64,000 bases of DNA from Gigantopelta aegis (Eukaryota; Mollusca; Gastropoda; Neomphalida; Peltospiridae). Under the pieces are notes generated by a model, which saw nothing but the letters and a program-made list of their open reading frames with translations, was not told where the DNA came from and made no database searches. A program made the position numbers and the translations under genes. Shown here in pieces: positions 22,084-34,300 of the stretch (position 1 is its first letter; every line of letters begins with the position of its first letter). The stretch covers positions 25,608,236 through 25,672,235 of the forward strand of contig NC_054704.1 of the NCBI RefSeq assembly GCF_016097555.1, written 5' to 3'.

Positions 22084-22370
22084 GTCTTTAAGCTTGAAAG
22101 TCCAAGTGATTTTAAAATTAACGTAATTTTCATAATTTATTGTGTTTATGGCAAACTTCAAATATCTCAAACTTGTTGGTTCAATCCCTTCAGCACAGAG
22201 AACAAACTTTGGCTTTGTAAACATGTTCAATTTAAACATATTCTAAGTCTTGTCTTCTAAGTCATCAACATGATTTTTTGTTTATAAATCCCGGTTAGCA
22301 ATGGCAAAAACAAGTTTGATTTTCTGTATGATTTGTTGTATGTAATAGTTGACCTATGTACCTAATAATT

Positions 22371-22505
22371 CTGTATTTCTATGGGAAAATGCATATAAAA
22401 GATCCCTTGCTGCCAATGGAATTTGTTTTAGCAGATTTCCTCTTTTAATGTATGAAATGTAACTGATGATTAATAAATCAGGTTGTCTAGTGGTGTCATT
22501 ACATC
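22371..22505 (+). mobile_element. SINE fragment
   Basis: AAATGCATATAAAAGATCCC core to GTCTAGTGGTGTCATTA. Head missing. Confidence 0.75.
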
Positions 22506-23184
22506 CTAATAATTCTCTATCTGATTCCTTATTTATCCCAGTTAACATTGTCAAAAATGTAGTATATTTTGTATGTGATAGGTACACTTTGCTAATCTAC
22601 CTGATTTTTTATTCATCCCGGTTAACATTGTCAAAAATGTAGGTTTTTTTTGTTTTTGATAGCTAGACACATAGGATAAAATTACATTCCTTACTTCCAC
22701 AGCATTAATAATAAGATGCATAGGCGTATGAGCTCCCATTTTTGTAGGGAGGTAGGCTGATTTTTGTCTGAATTAAACGAAAATGCTAACATCTGGATAA
22801 TAACATTTATTCATATTAGATTTATGCCAAACGAATCACTACGCATTTTTACATGGATTAAGTCTAATATTGTGGGTAGAATGATGGAAATGTATGGTGA
22901 AAAGGTTTCAGGCAAGCCCATTTTGGCTAAATATCTATATCCTTTTTGCCTGAATTTGAGGATTTGCTCCAGCCCCGTCCCTGGGTGTTCAGGTGCACAT
23001 AAACCTCTGGTGAGAGGGAAGTTTTCAAGGGGGTTGAGTTACCCCACCCAGAAAATTTGCTTGGAGTAGGGGAGAGGGATTCGACGTCCAAAAACTCTGG
23101 TTTTAGAGGTAATTGGCCAAATTTACATAGCCTGTTTTTGACTTGTACGTATTTACAATGGTTAATATTTACAATATTTAAAAC
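22506..23184. other. Intergenic between NADK2 and DPH5, no gene seen
   Basis: TTTATTCATCCCGGTTAACA-type sequence (TCCCAGTTAACATTGTCAAA / TCCCGGTTAACATTGTCAAA) occurs twice at about 22530 and 22610, a small direct repeat. Otherwise no recognised feature. Confidence 0.4.
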
Positions 23185-23342
23185 GCCTGGGTCTATATTT
23201 TCTAAGCTATCTTAGCGCTACGAAATCATAAAACCATCGTAGGGTGTGATGTCACTACAGCACACGCCATAGTGATGTCATAGTTTATGATGATTTTACG
23301 ATTTCGTACGCTAAGATTGCTTCGAAAATATGGACCCAGCCT
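23185..23342. mobile_element. Palindromic MITE
   Basis: GCCTGGGTCTATATTTTCTA at the left, and at the right GAAAATATGGACCCAGC as its complement. The inner parts (TTAGCGCTACGAAATCATAA / TTTTACGATTTCGTACGCTA) also pair, so most of the element folds back. Confidence 0.7.
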
Positions 23343-24057
23343 TTAAGAAAGACAAATTTTCGTACATTTAGCCTAGTACCTTTATTTAGTTGGTACAATA
23401 ATGTTGATAATATTTTCATTTTGATGGACAAAATGACTTAATGCATTAACTTAATACTCTTTAGTGAAACAGGTATTGTATGTTTTTCATGTCATGTTAC
23501 CCATTGAATGTTTGAAGTGCTATTTAGATTATACAAATATAGCAGTAATTTTTCTGCATTGGTGCAAATTATTTTATGGAATATCTTATGTGTGTTACAA
23601 AAATACTTTTATTATTTGGTACTGGTTGAATCTCAGCAGTTTCCCCATGTGATGTATTGAAAATAAAATTGTTTTTAATATAGATGCCTTCTTGTTCATT
23701 GTATTTATTTTGAAAAATATACTTGCAAGTGGATGGGCCGAGATTTAGTGCAAATATTGAAGAAGATTATTTGGGGAGCATGATCACACCAATGGAAGGT
23801 ATTACCGTTTTTAGACCCCTGAAAATAAGAGTGTTAATTTTTCAACATGGTTCATACAGATTATGGGAAATTGTGTAAAGTCATGAAATTTATGAATGTA
23901 ATTTTCTGGTGCCCAAAAAGTTGTGGAATTTTAAGCTGGATCACAAAAAGTTGTGGAAAATTATAACTGATACAAAAACAGAAAAATATTTCCAATTAAA
24001 ATAACTCAAGAACAGAGGTAATAATATACTGTTAAACAATCTTTGATAATCTTTTTT

Positions 24058-24290
24058 TTTTAACCGGCCCCTGTGATGTCGTCGTTAAGCCATCTGACAT
24101 AAGGCTGGTAGGTACACGGTTCGCAGCCCAGTACTGGCTCCCACCCAGAGCAAGTTTTAACGACTCAGTGGGTAGGTGTAAGACCACTACAACCCCTTTT
24201 CTCCCACTAACTACTAACCCACTGTCCCAGACAGACAGCCCAGATAGCTGAGGGGTGTGCCCAGGGCAGTGCTTGAATCTTAATAGGATA
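24058..24290 (+). mobile_element. tRNA-derived SINE, second type
   Basis: GTCGTCGTTAAGCCATCTGA, GGCTGGTAGGTACACGGTTC and CACCCAGAGCAAGTTTTAAC. Same family as 5955-6150 (reverse). The 3' portion is CAGCCCAGATAGCTGAGG. Confidence 0.7.
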
Positions 24291-24534
24291 TAAGTATGAA
24301 AATAAGTAAAAAGAAAGAAAGAAAAAAGATAATTTTTTTAAAAGATCATGGAAAATGCCTTTAAAAGTCATGGAATTTGGTTCATAAGGCAGCTGCGTTT
24401 GAACCCTCTTCAAAGTATAGGTGGCAAAATTATTATTTTGGAGTAAAATGGCATCACAAAGGGTATATTCTCCTTATCCAAGGTAGAAAATGATTCTTGG
24501 TTATGCATAAACAATAAAGGTGCAATGCCTAGGT

Positions 24535-24680
24535 GTAGTAGCAAGTCATCCACCGATGGAATAGATCAATCCACCTTTGTTGATCTAATATGTGATTTCC
24601 CATTCTAACCACATGCACTACAAATGGAATATCGAGGCCAAGGTTTGTTTGTGTTATTCTCTCTGGGGGCAGTGTATATA
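24535..24680 (+). mobile_element. SINE, highly degenerate
   Basis: Faint matches to the core (CATTCTAACCACATGCACTA, GAATATCGAGGCCAAGG, GCAGTGTATATA). Confidence 0.35.
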
Positions 24681-24947
24681 TGTTACCTTACAGAAATAGG
24701 CTCTATGACAGTAATAGGTTTGTTCTTATTCTGTATGTACCAAATAACATCTCAACAGTGCCCCGACTTTAAACTGAGCATTTAGTACTCCCAATTGATG
24801 TGATATACGTCCATGCAAATTATCTGCCAGTAACATGGGGTCGGGGTAGACAAAAAACCACAACTAATGACTGTTGGTTAGACGATGTGATGAGGTGTTA
24901 AAATTACTTCTCATTTCTTCTCCCTTTCCACATGTAAAAGTCATACA

Positions 24948-24953
24948 TTTTAT
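24948..24953 (-). terminator. Candidate poly(A) signal of DPH5
   Basis: AATAAA on the minus strand about 210 bases after the DPH5 stop. A second AATAAA at 25142-25147 is only 15 bases past the stop and so less likely. Confidence 0.35.
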
Positions 24954-25161
24954 TCTTATAAAACATTTTGGAGTTGGGTTTTTTAGTGAGTACATGTATA
25001 TTGGTATTGTTTGTAAAACAGATGTTCAAAAAAGTGAAAATTAGAGAATATGGCTATAAGAATATATGATCCAGCTCTGGCAGGAAATCATTATCCAATG
25101 ATTAAAAACTAGATAGCACAAGATAATTTGGTGTCAGAAGATTTATTTCTGACATGGTATG

Positions 25162-25373
25162 CTAGCTTTTTAACTGGGTATGAACCGTATCATCCAGTGC
25201 AAAATGTCTTAACATGTCACTTTCTAAAGGATGCAAATTTCCTGGAATTATTAAAGAATGCAAAGGACCACCAAGGTCAACTGATGTCATTTGTTTCAGT
25301 GTAGCTACAACAATTTTCTGGTTTTCTAAACCAACCCTGGCAAGTCCAACACAGACTGAGTCTTCAGACAAAA
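25162..25373 (-). CDS. DPH5: DPH5 exon 8 (terminal)
   Basis: Acceptor TTTCCAG|TTTTGT. Encodes [37 protein letters not shown], and ends HTQLKS-stop. Human: [27 protein letters not shown]. Confidence 0.95.
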
Positions 25374-28300
25374 CTGGAAAGCAGAAAAAACAAATATAAA
25401 CATAACAATACATTTTCTTGTCTGAATACCAAAATAAATATTCAGCATTACTGAGAACTCTAATTATTATACTGTTATTAAGACTGTTACACATACTTTT
25501 TAAAACTTTGCATTTTAGAGCAGTTAGACACAGGAAAAGAGAAAACATAAATTTCGTGCTCTAGAACAAAAATAAATAAGCAGATCAGATTTTTATTTTG
25601 GTAATATTTTGCTAACATTATACAGATTGAAACAGTTGAACTTGTTATGGATTCCAAGTTTTCAGATACATTTTAAACACTACTGACCCTGGCTTAATAT
25701 CAACTGGATTACTTCATGATGATGTAGTGATATAATATACAGTGAAAGCTGTCTAAATTGGATCACACCAGGGTCGTAATATTTATCAGGTTTAAACAGG
25801 ATCCGGATTTTAGAAGGTTGTTTTATAGAATTAAAAAAATTCAGGACCATGAAACTTGGCCAGGTTTGACAAAATTCAGGTTTGATCAGGGTCTGATTTA
25901 GACATGTTTCACTGTAATACAAAACAAATATTTAATTTTTTCAAAACTTCAGTTAGTTCATTTTAATAATATTTCGTATCAATTATAGTCCTTCCCAGCC
26001 TCTATGAAAATTGTTTTTATAAATAATTTCAGTTTGATTTGATGTAAGAAGGAAAACAAGTGTTTTGGAAATAAAAAACATCATTTTTGTGAAAACAATC
26101 GGCTCAGAAATAAATAACTTGTAGTAAATACCATAGTAAGAGAATGATGTTCCCTGATGGGAAGAAATATAAATCACTTCACAATGCATAACTTTAGAAG
26201 TGATTTAATATAATACAAACCACAACTTCCACATTCTTCCCTTCTCTTCTCAATGACTTCCACAATCTGCTCAGCTGCTTGACTAGTCATCATAAATCTA
26301 GGTGGTTCATAGATTTTCCGACCTCTGTAAAAAGGGGGGAAATCAGACAAAAGTTGAAAAAAAATAGATGTTTGTTTCAACATGTTATAAATAGATATTA
26401 AAATTAAAATGATTTGCAGTATATTACTCCGTAACCCGAACATTATCGACATGACAAGAGAAATGTATTAACCAGATCTGGCAACCCAAACGTAAATCTT
26501 TCTACAGCAACTCAAATGTTACATATAATTTAGGGTTTCTTTGAGGTTTTGTTTGGATATTTTGTTTCGAGGGTTTTGACTGAGGTTGGAGTCAAGCAGA
26601 ATTTGTAAAATCTGCAATTTAACATTTCCTTTAAACACTTATTACATCAAGAACATAATTTTTAAATGTACAATAAGTCAGATAGCAAGAGACAAAGAAG
26701 AACAGATGTCATGAATAAAACTTCAGTTTGTCAGTATATTTATATATTATTATATACTCTTCAAAAAAAGAAACGCAAAAGGGTACAAATGGGTTATAAC
26801 TCCGATTTTATGTTTCCTACCAGTTCATGCTTTGTGAATATAAGGTCATTGCATGTCCCAAACACATTCCCACGGTTACATTCGATAAAACGCAGCTACT
26901 GTACAATAAAGTTCCAAAATGTGAATATTCGCAAAAACGCAGCCACGTGCAAACCATGTCACCACTGCACGTGCGTTGTCTGCACGTGCAACATGAACAC
27001 CGACAGTATAAAAGTGCAGGGTGTTCGCTTGTCTGGCCTCTGTATCTGGCCGACAGTTGACAATCCAGGACATGCCACGTCTCAGTGAACCGCAGAGAAA
27101 CAATGCCATCGGCCGACAAGACGCAGGCGAATCCAGAACGGCCGTTGCCAGGGCATTCCATGTGTCCCCAAGCACCATCTCCAGACTGTGGGACCGTTAC
27201 CAGCAACATGGATCAACACGTGACCTCCCTAGATCCGGTCGACCACGGGTCACTACCCCCGGGCAGGACCGCTACATCCGGGTACGCCACCTTCGGGAAC
27301 GATTGACTACTGCCACCTCCACAGCCGCAGCAATACCAGGTTTGCGCAGGATATCCGACCAGACCGTACAGAACCGCCTACGGTAGGAATTCGTGCCAGA
27401 CGTCCAGTTCGAGGTGTCATCTTAACACCACAACACCGTCGACTCCGACTGCAGTGGTGCCAAATTCATCGACAATGGCCTCAACTGCGATGGAGACAGG
27501 TGTGGTTCAGTGACGAGTCCCGATTTCTGCTCCGACGTCATTATGGAAGATGTCGCGTGTATAGGCGTCGTGGTGAACGTTATGCGGCAAACTGCGTGAA
27601 GGAAGTGGTCAGATTCGGCGGGGGTAGTGTCATGGTGTGGGCAGCCATCTCACACACTGGCAGAACTGACCTGGTCCACGTGCAGGGCAACCTGAATGCA
27701 CAGGGCTACATTGACCAGATCCTCCAGCCACACATCGTTCCAGTTATGGCCAACGCCAAAGCAGTGTTCCAACATGACAATGCCAGGCCTCACACAGCAC
27801 GTCTCACAACGGCTTTCCTACAGAACAACAACATTAATGTCCTTCCTTGGCCATCGATATCACCGGATTTGAACCCAATTGAGCATCTATGGGACGAGTT
27901 GGACCGACGCCTCCGACAGCGACAACCACAGCCCCAGACCCTGCCCGAGCTGGCAGCAGCCTTGCAGGCCGAGTGGGCCACCATCCCCCGGGATGTCATC
28001 CGTACTCTGGTTGCTTCAATGGGCAGGAGGTGCCATGCAGTTGTCAACACACGTGGAGGCCACACCCGGTATTGACTCCAGATGACCTTGACCTTGGTGG
28101 TGTGTCCTATCACTTACTCACAATGGACTAGAGTGAATTGTGAACAATCCTGCAACATTTGGTAATTATCGGACTCACCATTCAATAATTAAATCAATTC
28201 TCCAAATGTTACGACAATGTGGTTTTGCGTTTCTTCTTTTGAAGAGTATATATATGTCATGAACAGTTATGGAACACCATATAACCATAAATAAAATGTG

Positions 28301-31300
28301 TTGAGTGTGTCATTAAATAAACCATTTCCTAGTTATAGAAAGATGGAAACTTGGCCTACAACACAAATGGGAAGGAACGATAACTTAATTCACACACATT
28401 CCAATGCAACTCACTTCATTAGGTTTTCAATAGTCTGTTCCTTCATTTTAATATCTGAAAAATAATAAATAAAATGAAAAAAATGCTTCTAAAATAGTTG
28501 TCAATATATTATTGTAGTGCAGTAAATTTTATATTTATCTTATTCCTTGTAAAACAGGTTTTCTTTTAAGAACAAAACTAAAAATGCAGAAGAAAAATAA
28601 CAACATATGCATTCAAAAGTATATTAATCATCTCAAACTAACAATAAACTTTTTTTCTGAGTTTTGTAATGAACATCCACAGGTGCAAATATAAAACAAG
28701 TTTCATTATAGGATCAAATCACTTCAGTCAACCCATTCTCTGACTGGGTTTCTTCCCATCCCAACCAGTGCCTTCACAACCACCCAATAAAGGCTGTAGT
28801 ATGGGCTGTCCTGTATGTCGGAACATACATATAAAAGATCCCTTGCTGGTAGTACTGGTAGTAAATGTTGCAGATTTTCTCTGAAGACTACGATTCAATA
28901 TTACCAAATGGTAGACGCCCAATAGCTGATGTCTAATAAAGCAGTGTGCTCCAGTGGATTCGTTAAACAAAACAAACTAGCTTTAAGCTTTTGATCTAGG
29001 ATTTATAGTTTGTGAGAACTGATGCTAAATGCAAAACATTCAACACAAAATTTTAATGCAAAAATTGATGCCATCACTGCTGCCGCTGCCAGCATCAAAA
29101 AGGTAATACCTATATCTCAACTTTTAATTTGTAACGGCAAGACAAAAACCAGAAAACTATAAAGAATCTTGAAAAGTAAGGAGTTCCTGTGAGCATTTCA
29201 TCAAAGAACGAGAGCTACAATTTTCACGTACCAATAACGCTAAACTCTGGAATTCTAAAAATATTCTAAGCATTTTCATATCTCCTCAAGTAATAAGCCA
29301 AATAATTACAAAAAGAAGTGCAAATAATGAAAAACAAAAGAAACACAAATTAAAAAAGAAAAGAAAATGTAAAACTATTTGGTTTGAATTGTATCAGTTT
29401 GTCTTGTGAGCATCACAACCAGTGCTGGATATATAAGGGGGCAATTGCCCTGGGGCCCCCTGCCAGAGGGCCCCTCCCCAGACTAAGGACTTCCTTAAAA
29501 AAATTTTAACAATTATAAAATTAGTTATTTTTTTATTTGTCATGTAATTTAATTTTTATGTAGAGGGGCCCATGAACCTGAATTGCCCCAGGCCCCCCCA
29601 AGGTCTAAATCTGGCCCTGATCACAACAGGTATTTTTACCAAATTAATTTCATCATGAAAATATATATTAAAATATCTGCTAATCTTTTGTTGTTCAGTA
29701 TAGTAATATGATTTGATTTCTGCTGCCTGCCAAGTCTCTCTCACCTAATAAACACAGTGTGTGCAGTCCTCTCTCCTTGTTTGCTGCAATCTTGTCAAAG
29801 AAACTGTGAGGTCGCCATGTGTCTGTCCAAAACACTATTGATACAGTCTCCCCAAATGTGTAGAGCTAGGACATGACATAAAGCATTTCAAATGAGTTTC
29901 TCACTTCTATAACTTAATTACCAGGGCTTCTAGAATTTTTATAAAATCCACTAGCCATGGGATCAGTGATTTTAGAAATTTATTAGCCACAATTAAAAAT
30001 TCACTAGCCTTACTTTACTTAAAGTTAATACAATTTTACTAAATACTAGTAATAATCAAATATGTTCCCTAAAGAGGGAGATAGAGCTTAAAAACACTAA
30101 CAGTGGGGTTTGGGTGTGAGCAGGATATTCATATAAACAAAATAGACTTAACTGCAACATTTGACCCTAAAAATTCACTAGCTGTTGGGCATGGCAATCG
30201 TAGTTATTTACTAGCCCAACACTGAATATCACTAGCCATGGGAGTGGGGCTACCATAATCTAGAAGCCCTGAATTACATAACATAATTGGGGTTACTAAA
30301 ATATGCTCACTTAATCTACTATTTATGTTTACAACACTTGAGGTAAAGAGATATTGAAGTTGAAGTCTGGTATATTTTTTAACACCTAAGCATTTACAAT
30401 AGGTCATGACATTGTGTATTTTCTATAATTAGAAGTAAATTATCAAGACATACATACCTGTAAACCACAGCACCCAACGGCATTCATTATAGATGCATTG
30501 TGTATCACCTTGTAAGGAATGTTTCTCTCGATTGCTCGTAAAATCAGATCCGTATGTGTGGTTGCACTACATATTAAAAGTAAATAAATAAGTAAACAAG
30601 TTTACAAAATTATGTTCCATTACTAAGAGTGATAAAATACTATAATTACTTCTAATTAGTTTATCACACACATGTATGCAAGAAGAATAATTGGTTTTGG
30701 AATGTATTATATCTCACTTGGTGGGTTGTAGGATCAATCCTCCTCAGTGGGCACAATGTTTTTCCCAATCCAACCAGAACTGCTATACCAAATGTCAAAT
30801 TATGTTCTGTTTTCTGGAAAGTGCATATAAAAGATCATTTGCTGTATTGTGTTAAAAAACAAAAAAAATATATTTAAAGATCAACAGACGAGTGCTTCCC
30901 ACTGGGCTATGTCCTGTCCAAAACTGGCAATAGTGTGGTCAAATGGGTGAAGCGAGCATTTATCAGAACTTATCATGTACTTGATTTATCAGAACATACA
31001 TATTGACACCTATAACAACGTTTGTATCAGACCACTGAAGTACAATGATAATGTTACAATATTTGTGCTAATATTAAAGGGACTGTCCTGAGTTTCCTGC
31101 ATTGTAAGATGTTTCCGACTAATAACTTTTTTATCAAAGCTGGCTCACACATTCATTCATCTTTCTCATCTATCACCCTCTGCCTATCATTGTCATTATC
31201 TTAATATAAAAAAACTTTCCAATTTTTCTCCCATGATTTCAATCTGTTTTGAACCTTTCTGTCAGTTTCCTCTGACTGTCTTCTGAGCTGTCCACACCAT

Positions 31301-34300
31301 TGTCTACCTGTCTCAACTTCCTCCATGGGTGCAGTCTCTGTATATTTCCCTGCACCCACCTGGCATCTGTGTCCTCTGCCGCTAATAAAGCTGGTCTGAT
31401 CCACGACACTAACTAACGACCGCCGGTAGTAGGGGTGCATAGTAGGTGGTTACATGTGCCTCTTAACAATGCCAGAAGTAACTACTGAACACTCCCCGAA
31501 GTGGTCAGACTAAGCCCAAAATGGCAGAAAGGGGAATGGCAGGTGTGTGGCACAGATAGCCACAAGAAACAAGAACATGTGGTTGGAGAGACAAGGACTG
31601 GGATGTGGAGGTGGACAGCGAAAGAAGTTGAAAGATAGGAGGAGTTGCCAGATCGGGACGAAATGAGATGGAATTCAAAAGAGAGAAAGGAAAGGGGGCA
31701 CTGGGATAAAAAAAAAATCCAAAACATCTTTTAACGTCTAAAATTATGCGTCAAATATATTTTCTTGTTTAGAATTTCAGTGTCTGTATATTCAATGTGT
31801 TTCAGGTCGTCTTAAAATTTGTAAGAAGCCCAAACTGGATTTTGTCTTCAAATAATTCTGTACGTAAGGAAAAACTTTTGTTTTTACGAAATGAAATGAA
31901 ATTTAACCTAGTACAAATATGCCTACTAGAATTATCAGAAACATGTTTAATATATAGCCACTAATATTTTATGCAAAAAAATATATTTGATATGTAATTA
32001 CAGTTGTAAAAAAGTCTCTGTTAGTCGATACAATCTTAAAAATTGCAGCAAACTCAGGACTGTCCTTTCAAGAAATTTCCATTTATTTTAAATAATAATT
32101 TTATAAATAATTGAAACACAAAAATACTAAGAATATAGGCAGCAATTACCCAAGTGGATCCCCTACAACAAGAAACGTGACATCCTCCTCATCTGCTCCA
32201 GTCAGCAACTCATCTGTAATGAAAAACAACAAACTATAGCAAGTCCATTAATATATACATCCAATATATTCAAATGTAAAACATTTCATAAATAAATTGA
32301 GAGCAGATTGTATGTGAAAAGTGCTGGAACACTTGAAACAAAGTCTGGATGCTCTAAAATATACAGTTTATACAGTGAAATTCCTTTAAAATGAACACCC
32401 ACAAGAACCAGAAAGAAATATGGTTCTGTTCTGTACTGATATTTAAAAAACAAAAAGAACTGTAAAAAATGGCTGGTTTTCAAGAAAATTCCAGTTACTG
32501 AGGGTCCTATTTTGAGAGGTTTCACTTGGCTGTATTTCTAGATCTGTTTTTTTTACACCTGTAGGACTTTACCAACCCCAAGATTTTGAAGTGGGAGGGG
32601 AAAGAGTAAAAAAGAAAGAAAGAAGCAAACTAATGTTGTGTCTTCGCCAACTAGCCTGACCTATAGCCATCCTGGACAGGTGGGTTGCTTTTATCATGAA
32701 GTAGACCTTTTTGTATTAGAATTTTATTTAGTTCTTTTAAAAATATCAGTTGGTGTCCAATCTGAGTGGGTCAACACACCCACCTGACTCCGCAATGGCT
32801 ACAGGTCTGACTAATCCAGTCTATCATCCAGAATAGATTAAACACTTTATGGAGACAAATGTCATATTCATTGTACCAGATAAAAAAAATGATGTTGGAG
32901 GGTGTGTGGGGCCAAATCAACGAGGATTTTGCTTGAAAAATGTGATCTCTGCCCATCCCACCCATCCTTTTTTTTTTTAACCAGAGTACCGGTGAGTACA
33001 TGATACGCCCATCAGGAGTTTAGGTCACAGTGACCTAGTAATAGTATGCGACACACCGCTATCCCAAGTTGTTCCTACATGTGAGGTTTGATGGTCCTGC
33101 ATGCATCTGTATGCAAAATATGGTCCGGACAAGAAAAAGTTAACAGACGGACGTACAGACAAATGTACGGATGGACGTACATGCAGACATACGTATGGAC
33201 GGACAATGCCATACCATAATATGACCCATCATAGACGGGCGTATAAAAACCAGATGGATATGGGACTTTTTGTGTTATTATGAAATATTTTGACCAAATT
33301 AACAAATTGGTGAACAGCCTAAATGATGAGTACTTCATAACAGAGTATTTACTGAATAACACTAATAACAGTGAATAAAAATAATAATAAAAGAGTAAAA
33401 ATATATACCAGACTGTAGTTCCACTGTATCTCTGTCAGCCAATATGACATCTCGGCCATAAAACTCTTCCTGCAACACAAGGATACATAAGCTGATAACC
33501 TATGTAAATACTGTATATATGCATATAATGATACATTTCAATTACAAAAAACCCAAAGGATTTGTAAACTGTTTAAAAAACATACCCAACCAGGGCTAAC
33601 TCTGGCTGAGCAAAACATTTCACCAAATTATCTTTAAAAATGCTCAGTCACTGTTATTTTCCAACAAAATACCAATTATTACATGAAATTTATTTGCCAA
33701 ATTAAAATAAAATTCGCCAATTGTTCCTAAATTTTGCAATTGGCAATTTAGGTCTAACACAGAGCAGGGCTCAACCTGTACATTGCCAAATTAGCCAACT
33801 GCTAATTTATGTATTTTAATTAAAAATGGCTACATTTAGTTTTTGGCTAATAAAATATTCCTTAAATTAACCACATTTTGAGAATTTTCAAGGAAATACA
33901 TGTACTTGACATTCATGTCTGATATTTAAAAATTGGCTAAACCAAAATTTGTTCCAGTGTGAGCCCCGACAACGGTTATATACAACTTTGTAGTGGGATG
34001 TAGCTCAGTGCTAGAGCAGCTGTCTGAATAGCCCGAGTACTCTGACTGTAAGAGAGCTAGACAGACATTTGGACATAAACACGCTCTCATTACAGTCAGA
34101 GACCAGCCTATGTCTTTTTTTGGCAATTCCTGACTACCAAACGGTAGGCAACGAGTCCCGCTCTAATACCACAACAATCCTATGTTTGATGTCAAATACC
34201 TTTACATCAATCATTTTCGAGTTAAGTGATACAAAAAATCCACATATTAATCACTAATACACTTACTACAGAAAGAAACCCGACAGCACCCACATTTAGC

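Noticed and set aside
26817-27209. Minus-strand frames of 100-130 residues
   Set aside because: Antisense shadows of the Tc1-like transposase region.
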